Shown: positions 26,975 through 36,260 of the stretch, in pieces
How the letters are laid out: every line of letters starts with the position of its first letter
Position numbering within the stretch: the stretch's first letter is position 1
DNA from: Leadbetterella sp040829825
GTDB taxonomy: Bacteria > Bacteroidota > Bacteroidia > Cytophagales > Spirosomataceae
Strand: one strand, 5' to 3'
NCBI RefSeq assembly: GCF_040829825.1
Contig: NZ_JBFOLH010000003.1
Length of the DNA stretch: 64,000 bases
Notes under the pieces: model-generated
Seen by the model: only the letters and a program-made list of their open reading frames with translations
Told to the model about the DNA's origin: nothing
The model's database searches: none
Program-made: the position numbers and the translations under genes

Positions 26975-29900
26975 ATGAACAGCGCCGTACTATCGATACT
27001 GGATAAAATAGCCGATTATAAGAGAAAATTGTACAAGAACCAGCTGATTAAAGGGTTATTGATCAGCATGGCTCTCATTATAGGTGCATTTCTTGTAGTG
27101 AATTCACTGGAATACTTCGGTCGTTTCGGAACGGCCTTCCGCCTGGTTCTATTACTGGGCTTTATCGGCGTATCGGCGTATACTCTTACACAATATATCC
27201 TGAAACCGGCGTTTCACCTGTTCCATATTAATCAACCTATCAGTGATGAAGAAGCCGCTGTACAGATCGGACGGTTCTTTCCGGATGTAAAAGACAAACT
27301 CTTGAATACTCTGCAGCTCTCACGGTTGTCTTCTACAGAAAACGCGCTGTTAGAAGCGGGTATTGCCCAAAAAACAGAAGAGCTTCGCCTGGTTCGCTTC
27401 GCAGATGCCATTAACCTTCGGGAGAACCGGAAGTACCTGAAATATGCTATTCCGCCTCTAGCACTGGTGCTCCTGATTTCAGCTATCGCCCCCAAATTTT
27501 TCAGCAGTACCGAACGGATCGTAAAATTCAATAAAACTTTTGCCGAGCCGGCCCCTTTCCAATTTGAAATACTCAATAAAAACCTGGATGCTATTCAGCA
27601 CGAAGATTTCAAGCTGGATCTCCGCCTGATCGGTAACTCGCTTCCCGAAGAAGTTTTCCTGGTCTCCAATGGCCGTAAATACAAGATGAATATTTCTGAC
27701 GAGCGTACGTTCGACTATACGTTCAGCCACATCCAGGAAAGCACCGATTTCCATTTCCTTGCCGGCGGGTATACTTCTAATTCTTTCCGGATAAACCTGG
27801 TTTCACGGCCCAATCTTTTGTCGTTCAGCGTTTCGCTCAAATACCCGCCTTACCTGGGTAAACCATCAGAAGAGTTTGACAATGTGGGTAACCTGGTGGT
27901 TCCGGAAGGCACACTGATCCGTTGGGTTTTCAAAACCAATGAAACCGACAGCTTCGAGATGGTCTTTGACAGCACTGAAAAGATTAATGTGGAAAAAGGT
28001 TTATTCTCTGATTACAACTATCAGAAAAAAATATCCGGAACTACGGCGTATGAGATCGTATTGAAGAATGCCAACTCCAGCAATGCCGACCCTATCAATT
28101 ACTTTATTAACGTTATCCCCGACAGATATCCACAAATCAACTTTGAACAGATTTCTGATTCTTCCCTGTATAACTATATCGGGATAGGTGGGACCATCTC
28201 TGACGACTACGGTATTTCTGATTTCCGGTTTGCTTACCGGAAAACCAATGAGAAAAACTTTAAGCTTATCCCTATACCCTTTAATAAAACTTCTTTATCG
28301 CAAACCTTCTTTTACCAGGTTGACCTCGATGTACTTGGCCTTCAGAAAAACGATCAGCTGGAATACTACCTCATCGTTACCGACAATGACGGGGTTAACG
28401 GAAAAAAATCGACCAAATCTTCTCTTTTAACCTTCCGTATGCCTACTGTAGAAGAATATGCACAGGATGTGGAAAAAGAAGTGAATAAAACCCACGACAA
28501 ATTTGAAGAGCTGGTGAAAAAGTCGAAAGACTTTAAAAAAGACCTGAATACCCTTGAAAACGAATTAAAGAAAAAGAAAGAAACCGACTTTCAGGATAAA
28601 AAAGACCTGGAACGCCTCTTAAACAAGAAAGAAGAATTAAACAAAGAATTACAGTCTTTAAAAGATCAGCTACAGGAGCTGCTGGAAAAACAAAATCGTT
28701 TTGACCGGCTGGATCCGAAGCTGACCGATAAAATGGAAATGCTTCAAAAGATGCTCAATGAGCTGATGAAGAACGAAGACTCCAAAGTGCTGGAAGAGCT
28801 AAAAAGAATGCTGGAGAAGAGCCTGGACGAAAAATCGCTCGATCAGCTGGAAAAGTATAACCGTCAGCAACGCAACCTGGACAAAGAGCTCGACAGAACG
28901 CTTAACCTGTTTAAAGATCTTCAACGCAAGCAGAAAATAGAGGAAACCGTAAAAAATCTTCGCGATATGAGCGAAAAACAGGAAGAGCTTTCCGAAAAAG
29001 CCGGGAAAGAAGAAAGCCAGAACCTCGAAAAAGAGCAGGACCAGCTGAACAAAGAATTTGAAAATCTTTCTAAAAAACTGGAAGATATTGAAAAGCAAAG
29101 TAACGAGCTGAACAAATCATTTGATGCCCGCGAAGAAGAACAAAAAGATATCAGCCAGGAACAGAAAAGCGCTAAATCTAACCTGCAACAGAAGAAAAAC
29201 GATTCAGCGGCAAAATCGCAAAAGAATGCAGCGCAGAAAATGAAGAAAATGGCAGATGCACTCGAAGAGCAAATGCAGTCAGCTGAAATGCAGCAGGCAC
29301 ATGTAGATATGAATGCACTGCGTGAAATACTGGAAAACCTGATAAAAATATCTCATGATCAGGAGCGGATCATGAAGAACTTCCGCACGATAGCCGTATC
29401 AGACCCCCGGTTCATACCGCTCTCCCAAGAGCAGCTGAATATCTCAAATGATGCCAAGATTATTGAGGATTCTCTTTTTGCCCTGGCCGGCAGGGTAATG
29501 CAGCTGGAGGCTATGGTTACCAAGGAAGTTACCTCTATGAAGAACAATATTGATGAATCGGTTAAGCTGATCCGTGAACGTAAGCTTCCGAATGCAGCCT
29601 CCAAACAACAGTCGAGCATGACCTCTATGAATAACCTGGCGCTTATGTTGAGTGATGTATTCAAGCAAATGCAGCAGCAAATGTCTTCATCAGGATCAGG
29701 AGAAGGGGAGAAGCCGGGCAACGAATCGGGTGAGTTTGGCAAGAAACAAAAAATGATCAACGAGCGCTTGCAGGGGATAGGGAGCGAAGGAAAAACCCAA
29801 AAAGAAATATCAGAGGAGATTGCGAAGATTGTTAACGAGCAGGCCAAACTCAGGAAACAACTCCAGGAAATGCAGGAAAAGATGAACGGTACCGAAGCCG

Positions 29901-30235
29901 GTAAAAAGCTCGGAAATGAACTGAAGGATATCCAAAAAGAGATGGAAAAATCGGAGGAAGACCTGGTCAATAAGCGGATCAGCCCTGAATTAAAACGCCG
30001 CCAACGCGGTATAGAAACGCGGCTGCTGGAAGCCGATAAAGCTATAAAAGAACAGGAGATGGACCCTACACGACAATCGCGTACGGCCACTAAATTTAAT
30101 AAACCCAGTCCGCCGGACCTGGAAAAATTCAAAAAGGAGAAAGAAAAGCAGGTAGAGCTACTCCGGACTACCCCGCCCAATTTTACTCCTTTCTATAAAA
30201 ACCAAACGGATAACTATTTTAAAAGGATAAATTAA
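26975..30235 (+). CDS. DUF4175-type membrane protein with very long coiled coil
   Basis: The 1086-residue protein has transmembrane helices near residues 26-46, 55-75 and 155-172. An Ig-like beta region follows (about 180-500, LVSRPNLLSFSVSLKYPPYL). A lysine- and glutamate-rich coiled coil covers about 500-1080, half of the protein. The N-terminal region matches DUF4175 proteins found in Bacteroidota. The function is unknown; the shape suggests a structural or scaffolding role at the inner membrane. It starts 5 bp after xth and ends 1 bp before the first parS site. The long low-complexity coil is not a frameshift artefact, because the frame stays open. Confidence 0.8.
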   Translation: MNSAVLSILDKIADYKRKLYKNQLIKGLLISMALIIGAFLVVNSLEYFGRFGTAFRLVLLLGFIGVSAYTLTQYILKPAFHLFHINQPISDEEAAVQIGRFFPDVKDKLLNTLQLSRLSSTENALLEAGIAQKTEELRLVRFADAINLRENRKYLKYAIPPLALVLLISAIAPKFFSSTERIVKFNKTFAEPAPFQFEILNKNLDAIQHEDFKLDLRLIGNSLPEEVFLVSNGRKYKMNISDERTFDYTFSHIQESTDFHFLAGGYTSNSFRINLVSRPNLLSFSVSLKYPPYLGKPSEEFDNVGNLVVPEGTLIRWVFKTNETDSFEMVFDSTEKINVEKGLFSDYNYQKKISGTTAYEIVLKNANSSNADPINYFINVIPDRYPQINFEQISDSSLYNYIGIGGTISDDYGISDFRFAYRKTNEKNFKLIPIPFNKTSLSQTFFYQVDLDVLGLQKNDQLEYYLIVTDNDGVNGKKSTKSSLLTFRMPTVEEYAQDVEKEVNKTHDKFEELVKKSKDFKKDLNTLENELKKKKETDFQDKKDLERLLNKKEELNKELQSLKDQLQELLEKQNRFDRLDPKLTDKMEMLQKMLNELMKNEDSKVLEELKRMLEKSLDEKSLDQLEKYNRQQRNLDKELDRTLNLFKDLQRKQKIEETVKNLRDMSEKQEELSEKAGKEESQNLEKEQDQLNKEFENLSKKLEDIEKQSNELNKSFDAREEEQKDISQEQKSAKSNLQQKKNDSAAKSQKNAAQKMKKMADALEEQMQSAEMQQAHVDMNALREILENLIKISHDQERIMKNFRTIAVSDPRFIPLSQEQLNISNDAKIIEDSLFALAGRVMQLEAMVTKEVTSMKNNIDESVKLIRERKLPNAASKQQSSMTSMNNLALMLSDVFKQMQQQMSSSGSGEGEKPGNESGEFGKKQKMINERLQGIGSEGKTQKEISEEIAKIVNEQAKLRKQLQEMQEKMNGTEAGKKLGNELKDIQKEMEKSEEDLVNKRISPELKRRQRGIETRLLEADKAIKEQEMDPTRQSRTATKFNKPSPPDLEKFKKEKEKQVELLRTTPPNFTPFYKNQTDNYFKRIN

Positions 30236-30236
30236 A

Positions 30237-30252
30237 AGTTTCACGTGAAACA
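30237..30252. promoter_or_regulatory. parS: parS-like ParB-binding site 1
   Basis: AGTTTCACGTGAAACA matches the bacterial parS consensus TGTTnCACGTGAAACA at 15 of 16 positions; only the first base differs. It lies one base after the DUF4175 stop, in the 52-bp gap before mnmG. Its centre is 26 bp from that of the second site. parS sites nucleate ParB spreading and mark the origin-proximal centromere. Confidence 0.85.
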
Positions 30253-30262
30253 TTCAGACTTA

Positions 30263-30278
30263 TGTTTCACGTGAAACA
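30263..30278. promoter_or_regulatory. parS: parS ParB-binding site 2 (perfect palindrome)
   Basis: TGTTTCACGTGAAACA is a perfect 16-bp palindrome identical to the canonical parS of Bacillus subtilis. It ends 9 bp before the mnmG (gidA) start codon, so bound ParB could also affect mnmG expression. The tandem arrangement next to gidA is what is expected close to a chromosomal origin. Confidence 0.92.
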
Positions 30279-30287
30279 TCAAAGTGT

Positions 30288-32150
30288 ATGTTTAGTAAAT
30301 ACGATGTAATTGTGGTAGGGGCCGGCCATGCCGGGTGTGAAGCTGCTCATGCGGCGGCTGTAATGGGTTCACAGGTTCTTTTGGTTACCATGAATCTTCA
30401 AACCATTGCTCAAATGTCGTGTAACCCGGCAATGGGCGGCGTGGCTAAAGGACAAATTGTGCGTGAAATAGATGCCCTCGGTGGTATGTCGGGTATCGTT
30501 TCCGATGAAACCATGATCCAGTTTCGAATGCTGAACCGCTCGAAAGGTCCTGCCATGTGGTCGCCCAGGTGCCAGTCAGACCGGATGGAGTTTGCCCTTA
30601 ATTGGCGGGATAAGCTTGAGAAAAATTCAAATGTTTCATTCTGGCAGGAAATGGTAACCGATATCCTGGTTGAAAACGGACAGGCCACAGGCATTAAAAC
30701 ATCGCTCGGGTTAGAAATAAAAGCTAAAACCGTAGTATTGACCAACGGTACATTTCTTAACGGGCGTATACATATTGGTGAAAAGAACTTCGGCGGGGGC
30801 AGGACAGGGGAGTCAGCTGCTTTTGGAATAACCGAAAAGCTGGTATCCCTGGGCTTTGAATCGGGTAGAATGAAAACCGGAACACCCCCCCGGGTAGATG
30901 GAAGAACCATCAATTATGAGGCCATGCAGGAGCAGTTGGGCGATGAAAACCCTGAAAAGTTCTCGTATACCGATACTCCTCATTTAATAAAACAAAATTC
31001 CTGCTGGATCAGTTACACCAATACGGCTGTACACGAAGAGCTCCGTAAAGGCTTTGATAAATCACCCATGTTTAACGGGAGAATTAAAGGCCTGGGCCCA
31101 CGGTATTGTCCATCGGTAGAAGATAAAATCAACCGCTTTGCCGAGAAAGACAACCACCAGATCTTCCTGGAGCCCGAGGGGCGTACTACTATAGAAATGT
31201 ATGTAAACGGCTTTTCAACCTCTTTGCCAGAGGATATTCAATATGCGGCCATCACCAAAATACCGGGTTTTGAAAATGTAAAAATGCTACGCCCCGGATA
31301 TGCCATTGAGTACGATTACTTTCCGCCCACCCAATTAAAGCTTACCCTTGAAACCCGTTTGGTAGAAAACCTGTTCTTTGCCGGGCAAATTAACGGTACT
31401 ACCGGGTACGAAGAAGCCGGCGCCCAGGGGCTAATAGCAGGTATAAATGCCCACAGAAAAGCCCATGAGCTAAGTGAATTTTACCTTAAAAGAGATGAAG
31501 CCTACATTGGTGTTCTCATTGACGACCTGGTAAATAAAGGAACAGATGAACCGTACCGGATGTTTACCTCCCGTGCTGAATTCAGAACGATCTTACGGCA
31601 GGATAACGCCGATATACGTTTGACTCCAAAAGGATATGAAATAGGCCTGGCTTCAGATGAAAGGCTGAAAAAGGTAGAAGAGAAGATTAAAAAATCAGAA
31701 GAACTGATCCGGAAAATGGAGCAAACCAAGGTAGCTCCTGAAGAAATCAACCCGTATTTAACCCGGATAAGCTCTGCCCCAATCAAAGAAAAAAGTACTT
31801 TCTATAACCTCCTTAAACGCCCTGAATTAAGCATTGCCGCGTTATCGGGTAACGATGAAATCTTTGATTCTGTTATTACGGGGTATACAAAAGACCAGAA
31901 AGAGCAGGCGGAAATCAAAATCAAATATGAAAAATACATAGAAAAAGAATTGCTGCTGGCCGAAAAAATGTCGCGACTGGATGAAATCAAATTAAATCCC
32001 GATTTCAACTATACAGCTCTAAAGTCGCTTTCTATTGAAGCAAGGCAGAAATTATCGTCGGTGAAGCCCATGAACCTGGGTCAGGCCTCCCGCATTAGCG
32101 GAGTATCACCGGCGGATATTTCAGTACTGATGTTATACCTTGGCCGTTAA
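30288..32150 (+). CDS. mnmG: tRNA uridine-5-carboxymethylaminomethyl modification enzyme MnmG (GidA)
   Basis: The 620-residue protein has the FAD-binding Rossmann start VIVVGAGHAGCEAA and the MnmG signatures AQMSCNPAMGGVAKGQIVRE, GTFLNGRIHIG and TGYEEAGAQGLIAGINA. The C-terminal helical domain for MnmE and tRNA binding ends GQASRISGVSPADISVLMLY. With MnmE it modifies the wobble uridine of several tRNAs. The length is normal. gidA is often a neighbour of oriC, and here two parS sites precede it and an oriC-like region lies 1.7 kb beyond its end. Confidence 0.97.
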   Translation: MFSKYDVIVVGAGHAGCEAAHAAAVMGSQVLLVTMNLQTIAQMSCNPAMGGVAKGQIVREIDALGGMSGIVSDETMIQFRMLNRSKGPAMWSPRCQSDRMEFALNWRDKLEKNSNVSFWQEMVTDILVENGQATGIKTSLGLEIKAKTVVLTNGTFLNGRIHIGEKNFGGGRTGESAAFGITEKLVSLGFESGRMKTGTPPRVDGRTINYEAMQEQLGDENPEKFSYTDTPHLIKQNSCWISYTNTAVHEELRKGFDKSPMFNGRIKGLGPRYCPSVEDKINRFAEKDNHQIFLEPEGRTTIEMYVNGFSTSLPEDIQYAAITKIPGFENVKMLRPGYAIEYDYFPPTQLKLTLETRLVENLFFAGQINGTTGYEEAGAQGLIAGINAHRKAHELSEFYLKRDEAYIGVLIDDLVNKGTDEPYRMFTSRAEFRTILRQDNADIRLTPKGYEIGLASDERLKKVEEKIKKSEELIRKMEQTKVAPEEINPYLTRISSAPIKEKSTFYNLLKRPELSIAALSGNDEIFDSVITGYTKDQKEQAEIKIKYEKYIEKELLLAEKMSRLDEIKLNPDFNYTALKSLSIEARQKLSSVKPMNLGQASRISGVSPADISVLMLYLGR

Positions 32151-32238
32151 AACTCATTTAAATTTAAACCCATATACGATCTATATGAAAACTTCCAGGA
32201 CAAGCCGGTTAAAACCCATCAGCACTTCTCATGACCTG

Positions 32239-33825
32239 ATGAAATTGACCTGCTTTCTGTTGCTAAGCTTTATTGTGCTTTCGTGTGCACAAATTGTACC
32301 TCCCACCGGAGGTCAGAACGATAAAACACCACCCGAGCTGGTTTCTTCTTTCCCTGAAAATAAAACCCGGAATTTCAAAGGCCAGGAGTTCAAGCTGACC
32401 TTCGATGAGCTGGTGGATGCTTCCTCCCTGCAAAATGAACTATTTATTGTACCTGATCCGGGAAGTGCCTATGAAACCAAAGTAAAAAATAATACAGTAA
32501 CCCTGAAATTTGACAAGCCACTCGCCGAGAACACCACCTATACACTCAACTTCAGAAACGGGATAAAAGATCTCACCGAAAGAAACCCGGCCAGAAATCT
32601 GAAGCTGGTTATCAGTACAGGAAATGAACTGGATTCTTTACAGCTCACCGGCCTGGTAACCGACCTGTTTACAAAAGAGCCTAAGCTTGACGTAACCGTA
32701 GGCCTGTACCCTGCTGATACCCTGCCATTTTCCAAGAAAAAACCATTGTACTTTGTCAAAACAGACTCGTCAGGAAAATTCATGCTGGAGAACGTGAAAA
32801 ACAACAAATATTTCCTGCTGGCCTTTACCGACAAAAACAACAACCTGCGTTATGATCAGAAAGAAGAATTCCTGGGCTTCCTGCCTGATAGTCTTCATCT
32901 GGAGTCAAACGTCAACCTCCCGGAAATAGAAGTATACCCGGCAGACCATTCCCGCAACAAAATCAAAAGAGCTATTTCAAGAGAAAACGAGTTTGTGGTT
33001 CAGCTGGATAAAAATGCTTTTAAAGCCAGGGTAAGCTACGAAAACCTGGACGATACCACCGCCTTGTCTTACCAGCTGGCCGGGAATCATCTTGACTTTT
33101 ACAAACTGAAAGAAACCCTCCCGGATACGGTCAAAACGGTTATTTTACTTCAGGATTCGTTACTGGTAACCGATACCCTACGCCAGAAAATATATTTCAA
33201 GGAAGAAAGAAACAAAAAAAGGAAGCCGGCTACCTTAGCCGTTGGCAGCAACATTAAAAACGGGCAGGAACTTACCTCCAGTATCAGCTATGAGCTCTTC
33301 TTCGATAAACCCCTGGTAAGGGTGGATACCGGCCGTATCCGTTTCCTGACAGACACCCTGGAAAAAGAAAAAATAAACATACAATTAATTGATAATCAAC
33401 ATATTAATATAAAAGTAAAGACCCAGGCACAGCGAGAAACCGAGCTCACTCTCCCTGCCAATATATTTGAAAACTACCTGGGCGATATCAACACGGTAAC
33501 GATATTCAAAAACCCCGTTCTGCAGCCCGATCAGACCGGTTTGCTGGAAGGCGAAACGGGAGACTCGGAACTTCCGAAAATAGCCATATTGCAAAGTGAA
33601 CAGCGAAATAAAGAATTCGCCCGGCAACGTTTCACAGGTCGTTTTCTCTTCGAAAACATAGTGCCCGGCACATACCATATAACCGTTATTTACGATACCA
33701 ACGATAACGGCATATGGGATCCCGGTGACCTGGAAAAGCTCATCCTGCCTGAAAAAATAGTGACCACCAAAGAGCCGCTCCGGGTAAGAGCCAATTATGA
33801 ATTCAGAACATTAAAAATTGAATAA
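32239..33825 (+). CDS. Ig-like-domain lipoprotein
   Basis: The product from MKLTCFLLLSFIVLSC has 528 residues, with a lipobox ending LSC and then AQIVPPTGGQNDKTPPELV. A bacterial Ig-like domain follows (about residues 25-125, FKLTFDELVDASSLQNEL), and the C-terminus has a SdrD/transthyretin-like repeat (PGTYHITVIYDTNDNGIWDPG). The family is common in Bacteroidota and of unknown role, probably on the outer membrane. In-frame starts at 32185 and 32140 also exist; the inner one is preferred because it gives a compact lipoprotein signal, but 32185 is possible. It follows mnmG on the same strand. Confidence 0.78.
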   Translation: MKLTCFLLLSFIVLSCAQIVPPTGGQNDKTPPELVSSFPENKTRNFKGQEFKLTFDELVDASSLQNELFIVPDPGSAYETKVKNNTVTLKFDKPLAENTTYTLNFRNGIKDLTERNPARNLKLVISTGNELDSLQLTGLVTDLFTKEPKLDVTVGLYPADTLPFSKKKPLYFVKTDSSGKFMLENVKNNKYFLLAFTDKNNNLRYDQKEEFLGFLPDSLHLESNVNLPEIEVYPADHSRNKIKRAISRENEFVVQLDKNAFKARVSYENLDDTTALSYQLAGNHLDFYKLKETLPDTVKTVILLQDSLLVTDTLRQKIYFKEERNKKRKPATLAVGSNIKNGQELTSSISYELFFDKPLVRVDTGRIRFLTDTLEKEKINIQLIDNQHINIKVKTQAQRETELTLPANIFENYLGDINTVTIFKNPVLQPDQTGLLEGETGDSELPKIAILQSEQRNKEFARQRFTGRFLFENIVPGTYHITVIYDTNDNGIWDPGDLEKLILPEKIVTTKEPLRVRANYEFRTLKIE

Positions 33826-34175
33826 GCCTGTGGACAACCCTGTGTTTTTCTTGTGTAAAAGACCGGGGATAATGCCCGCGAATCCACAATTGGCCGGGTA
33901 GCTTGTGGTCATCTCCCGGACCTGTCTGAATAACTCAGCCAAATACACAGAAAGCAGTCGAATTATTCAGAAGCAAGTGAACATCTGAAACAGGAATAAA
34001 ATTAATCCACAAAAAGAGAGCAAAGATTGAATTTCAAACAATTAAATGTTAATATCGTTAAAACTTATACACACGTTCACCCTTTTAACCACATGCCTGA
34101 AAAGTTTCCACAAATCAACACCTATAGTATAAAACAATAGATTAAAATTAAATAGATTAAATTATTAATATTATC
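33826..34175. other. oriC: Candidate chromosomal replication origin (oriC) region
   Basis: This is the only gap over 300 bp. It holds several DnaA-box-like 9-mers: TTATACACA at 34065-34073 (exact TTATnCACA), TAATCCACA at 34003-34011, TTAACCACA at 34085-34093, and on the other strand TTGTCCACA (33829-33837) and TTTTACACA (33852-33860), each one base off. Weaker CCACA sequences occur at 33880-33888 and 34104-34112. An AT-rich block (about 34110-34175) adjoins, as expected for a DNA-unwinding element. Together with parS sites 3.6 kb away and gidA between them, this supports an oriC. No RNA gene or ORF was seen. dnaA is not adjacent, and rpsA to the right would be transcribed toward it, which is against expectation. 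Confidence 0.65.
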
Positions 34176-35981
34176 ATGCTCAGGCAAATAATAAAACCGG
34201 TGATCATCCTGCTCCTGGGTTTCCATTTCTGCAGCGCGCAGGACCTTGAGCTGGCTTATACCTATTATAAGCAGGGAGAATATGATAAGGCGGCAGAAAT
34301 ATATAAAAAGCTCAGCGACGATAAGAAATATGCTTCGCTGATCCACATGGACTATGTGGCTGTTCTTTTTAAGCTTCGGGATTACGACACTGCTGAAAAG
34401 TTTATCAAGACACAGATCAGCCGCTATGGAAATACCATTTCTTACCGTGCAGACCTGGCCGAGGTGTATGAGAACAGCGGACGAAAAGAGCAGGCCATGC
34501 GTGAATTTGACAAGCTTATTGATGAAGCTGCCGGTTCGGAAATGAAGGTTCTGGAGCTGATGAATTTCTTTTACAGGAACCAGAAGCTGGAGCTGCTGGT
34601 TAAGCTGATCCTGAAAGACCGTGAGGTAACAAAGAACCCGTATAAGCTGGATACCTGGCTGGCCAGAACGTATAACCTGCTGAATATGAAGGATAAGATG
34701 ATAGAGGAGGTGCTGAGTTACGGCCGGAGAAACGGTAACCCGGATTATGTGAAGGCGACTATCCAGGATGCCTTTGTAACAGAAGATGAAATAAAATTCA
34801 TAGAGACCCTTCTTTTTACCAGGATACAGAATGAACCCAATGAAACCTTTTATTCGGAGATCCTGATCTGGTGGTTTGCCCAGAAAGGCGATTTCTCACG
34901 GGCGTTTATCCAGGCCCGCTCACTGGATAAGAGACTGAACCAGGGAGGCAGTAAAGTGTTTGAGCTGGCTTACCAGAGCTACCAGTCGAAAGACTATAAA
35001 AACTCAGCCAGGATGTACCAGTATATTATGGATGAATACCCTGACGGTGAATTGTATCCGTATGCAAGAACCTGGATGATCAAGAGCAAGGAAGAAGTTG
35101 TTAAAAATTCATATCCTATTGAAGATGAAGCAATAACAGACCTGATTGAACAATACAAACGTTTGATAGCCGACCTGGGCAATAACATTAAAACGGCAGA
35201 AGCCATGCGGAATATGGCCCTGCTGCAGGCTTTCTATCTTCATGATTACAGCGGGGCGATAAGTACGCTGGAAATGGCCATCCGGTCTATGAATAACAAT
35301 CCGCGGTTCAGAGACCAGTGCAAGCTGGACATGGGCGATATTTATTTGCTCAAAGACGAGCCCTGGGAATCCACCCTGCTGTATATGCAGGTGGAAAAAT
35401 CGCAGAAAGAAGACAACCTGGGAGAAATTGCGCGCCTGAAAAATGCCAAGCTTCAGTATTATACCGGGCAGTTTGCGCTTTCAAAAGACATCCTGGATAT
35501 CCTGAAAAAAGCTACGTCAAAAGAGATTTCCAACGATGCCATGCAGCTCAGCCTGCTGATTGAAGATAACACGGGCCTGGATACTTCAGAAACGGCCCTG
35601 GCCCGTTTTTCAAAAGTAGACCTGCTGATCTTTCAGAACAAGTACGAAGAGAGCATCCGGGTGCTGGATACGCTGTATAAAGAGTACAATGCACATGCCC
35701 TGGCCGACGAAATCTTATGGCTAAGGGCCAATACCCTGCTGAAGGTAAACCGGATACCGGAAGCGGTGAATGACCTGAATACCATTGTGGAAAAGTATGC
35801 CGGGGATATCCTGGCCGATGATGCGCTGTTTTTGCTGGCGAGGGTTACCGATGAAAACCTGAAAGACAAGCAGAAAGCCATGGAGCTTTACCGGCGGGTT
35901 CTGACGGAATTTCCGGGAAGCATATTCAATGCCCAGGCAAGGATACGGTTCAGGGAGCTGAGGGGGGATTATGTGAATTAG
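34176..35981 (+). CDS. Secreted tetratricopeptide-repeat protein
   Basis: The 601-residue protein has a signal peptide (MLRQIIKPVIILLLGFHFCS, then AQ) and TPR-like helical hairpins along its length. They start with LAYTYYKQGEYDKAAEIYKKL and end with ADDALFLLARVTDENLKDKQKAMELYRRVLTEFPG, a BamD/YbgF-like TPR. It probably acts as a periplasmic or outer-membrane assembly scaffold; no catalytic motif was found. It begins immediately after the oriC-like region. Confidence 0.8.
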   Translation: MLRQIIKPVIILLLGFHFCSAQDLELAYTYYKQGEYDKAAEIYKKLSDDKKYASLIHMDYVAVLFKLRDYDTAEKFIKTQISRYGNTISYRADLAEVYENSGRKEQAMREFDKLIDEAAGSEMKVLELMNFFYRNQKLELLVKLILKDREVTKNPYKLDTWLARTYNLLNMKDKMIEEVLSYGRRNGNPDYVKATIQDAFVTEDEIKFIETLLFTRIQNEPNETFYSEILIWWFAQKGDFSRAFIQARSLDKRLNQGGSKVFELAYQSYQSKDYKNSARMYQYIMDEYPDGELYPYARTWMIKSKEEVVKNSYPIEDEAITDLIEQYKRLIADLGNNIKTAEAMRNMALLQAFYLHDYSGAISTLEMAIRSMNNNPRFRDQCKLDMGDIYLLKDEPWESTLLYMQVEKSQKEDNLGEIARLKNAKLQYYTGQFALSKDILDILKKATSKEISNDAMQLSLLIEDNTGLDTSETALARFSKVDLLIFQNKYEESIRVLDTLYKEYNAHALADEILWLRANTLLKVNRIPEAVNDLNTIVEKYAGDILADDALFLLARVTDENLKDKQKAMELYRRVLTEFPGSIFNAQARIRFRELRGDYVN

Positions 35982-36130
35982 GGAGCTAGTTCCCGGGGAA
36001 GAGTTCGGGGCAGGAGAGTTAAGGGTAGCTAGCTGGGGTAGGGTAGTTTTGAGTGGAGAGTTCCGGGTAAAGAGTGGCGAGTAGATAACTTTAGTGAAAA
36101 GTTGAGGGTGGGGTAGGTGAGCAGGGTTTT
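35982..36130. repeat. Strongly G-biased, partly periodic non-coding stretch
   Basis: By my count these 149 bases contain about 65 G and 13 C on the plus strand. Variants of the words GAGTT, GAGTGG, GAGTAG and GGGTA recur at spacings near seven bases, like a decayed form of the heptad repeat at 18121. Several GGG/GGGG runs occur. The gap up to nadA (to 36260) has no gene; its last 100 bases are ordinary AT-rich sequence. Confidence 0.5.
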
Positions 36131-36260
36131 AAAGGGCTTGTGCAAGGCAATAATGAACGGGTCTGTATGTGACCTGGCAGAATAAAAACGTCAGAATATA
36201 AACTATAGCTGAAAAAAAGGATCAAACAGGTAAGGGCAGAATTATTTAAAGAAAGTAGTT

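Noticed and set aside
30237..30278. Twin palindromes as an ordinary repressor operator
   Set aside because: The 16-bp sequence equals canonical parS rather than any known operator, and the gidA context favours a centromere function, although an added regulatory effect is possible.
33826..34175. Small RNA gene in the 350-bp gap
   Set aside because: No promoter-hairpin-T-run combination was found; repeated CCACA/TGTGG words explain the region better as an origin.
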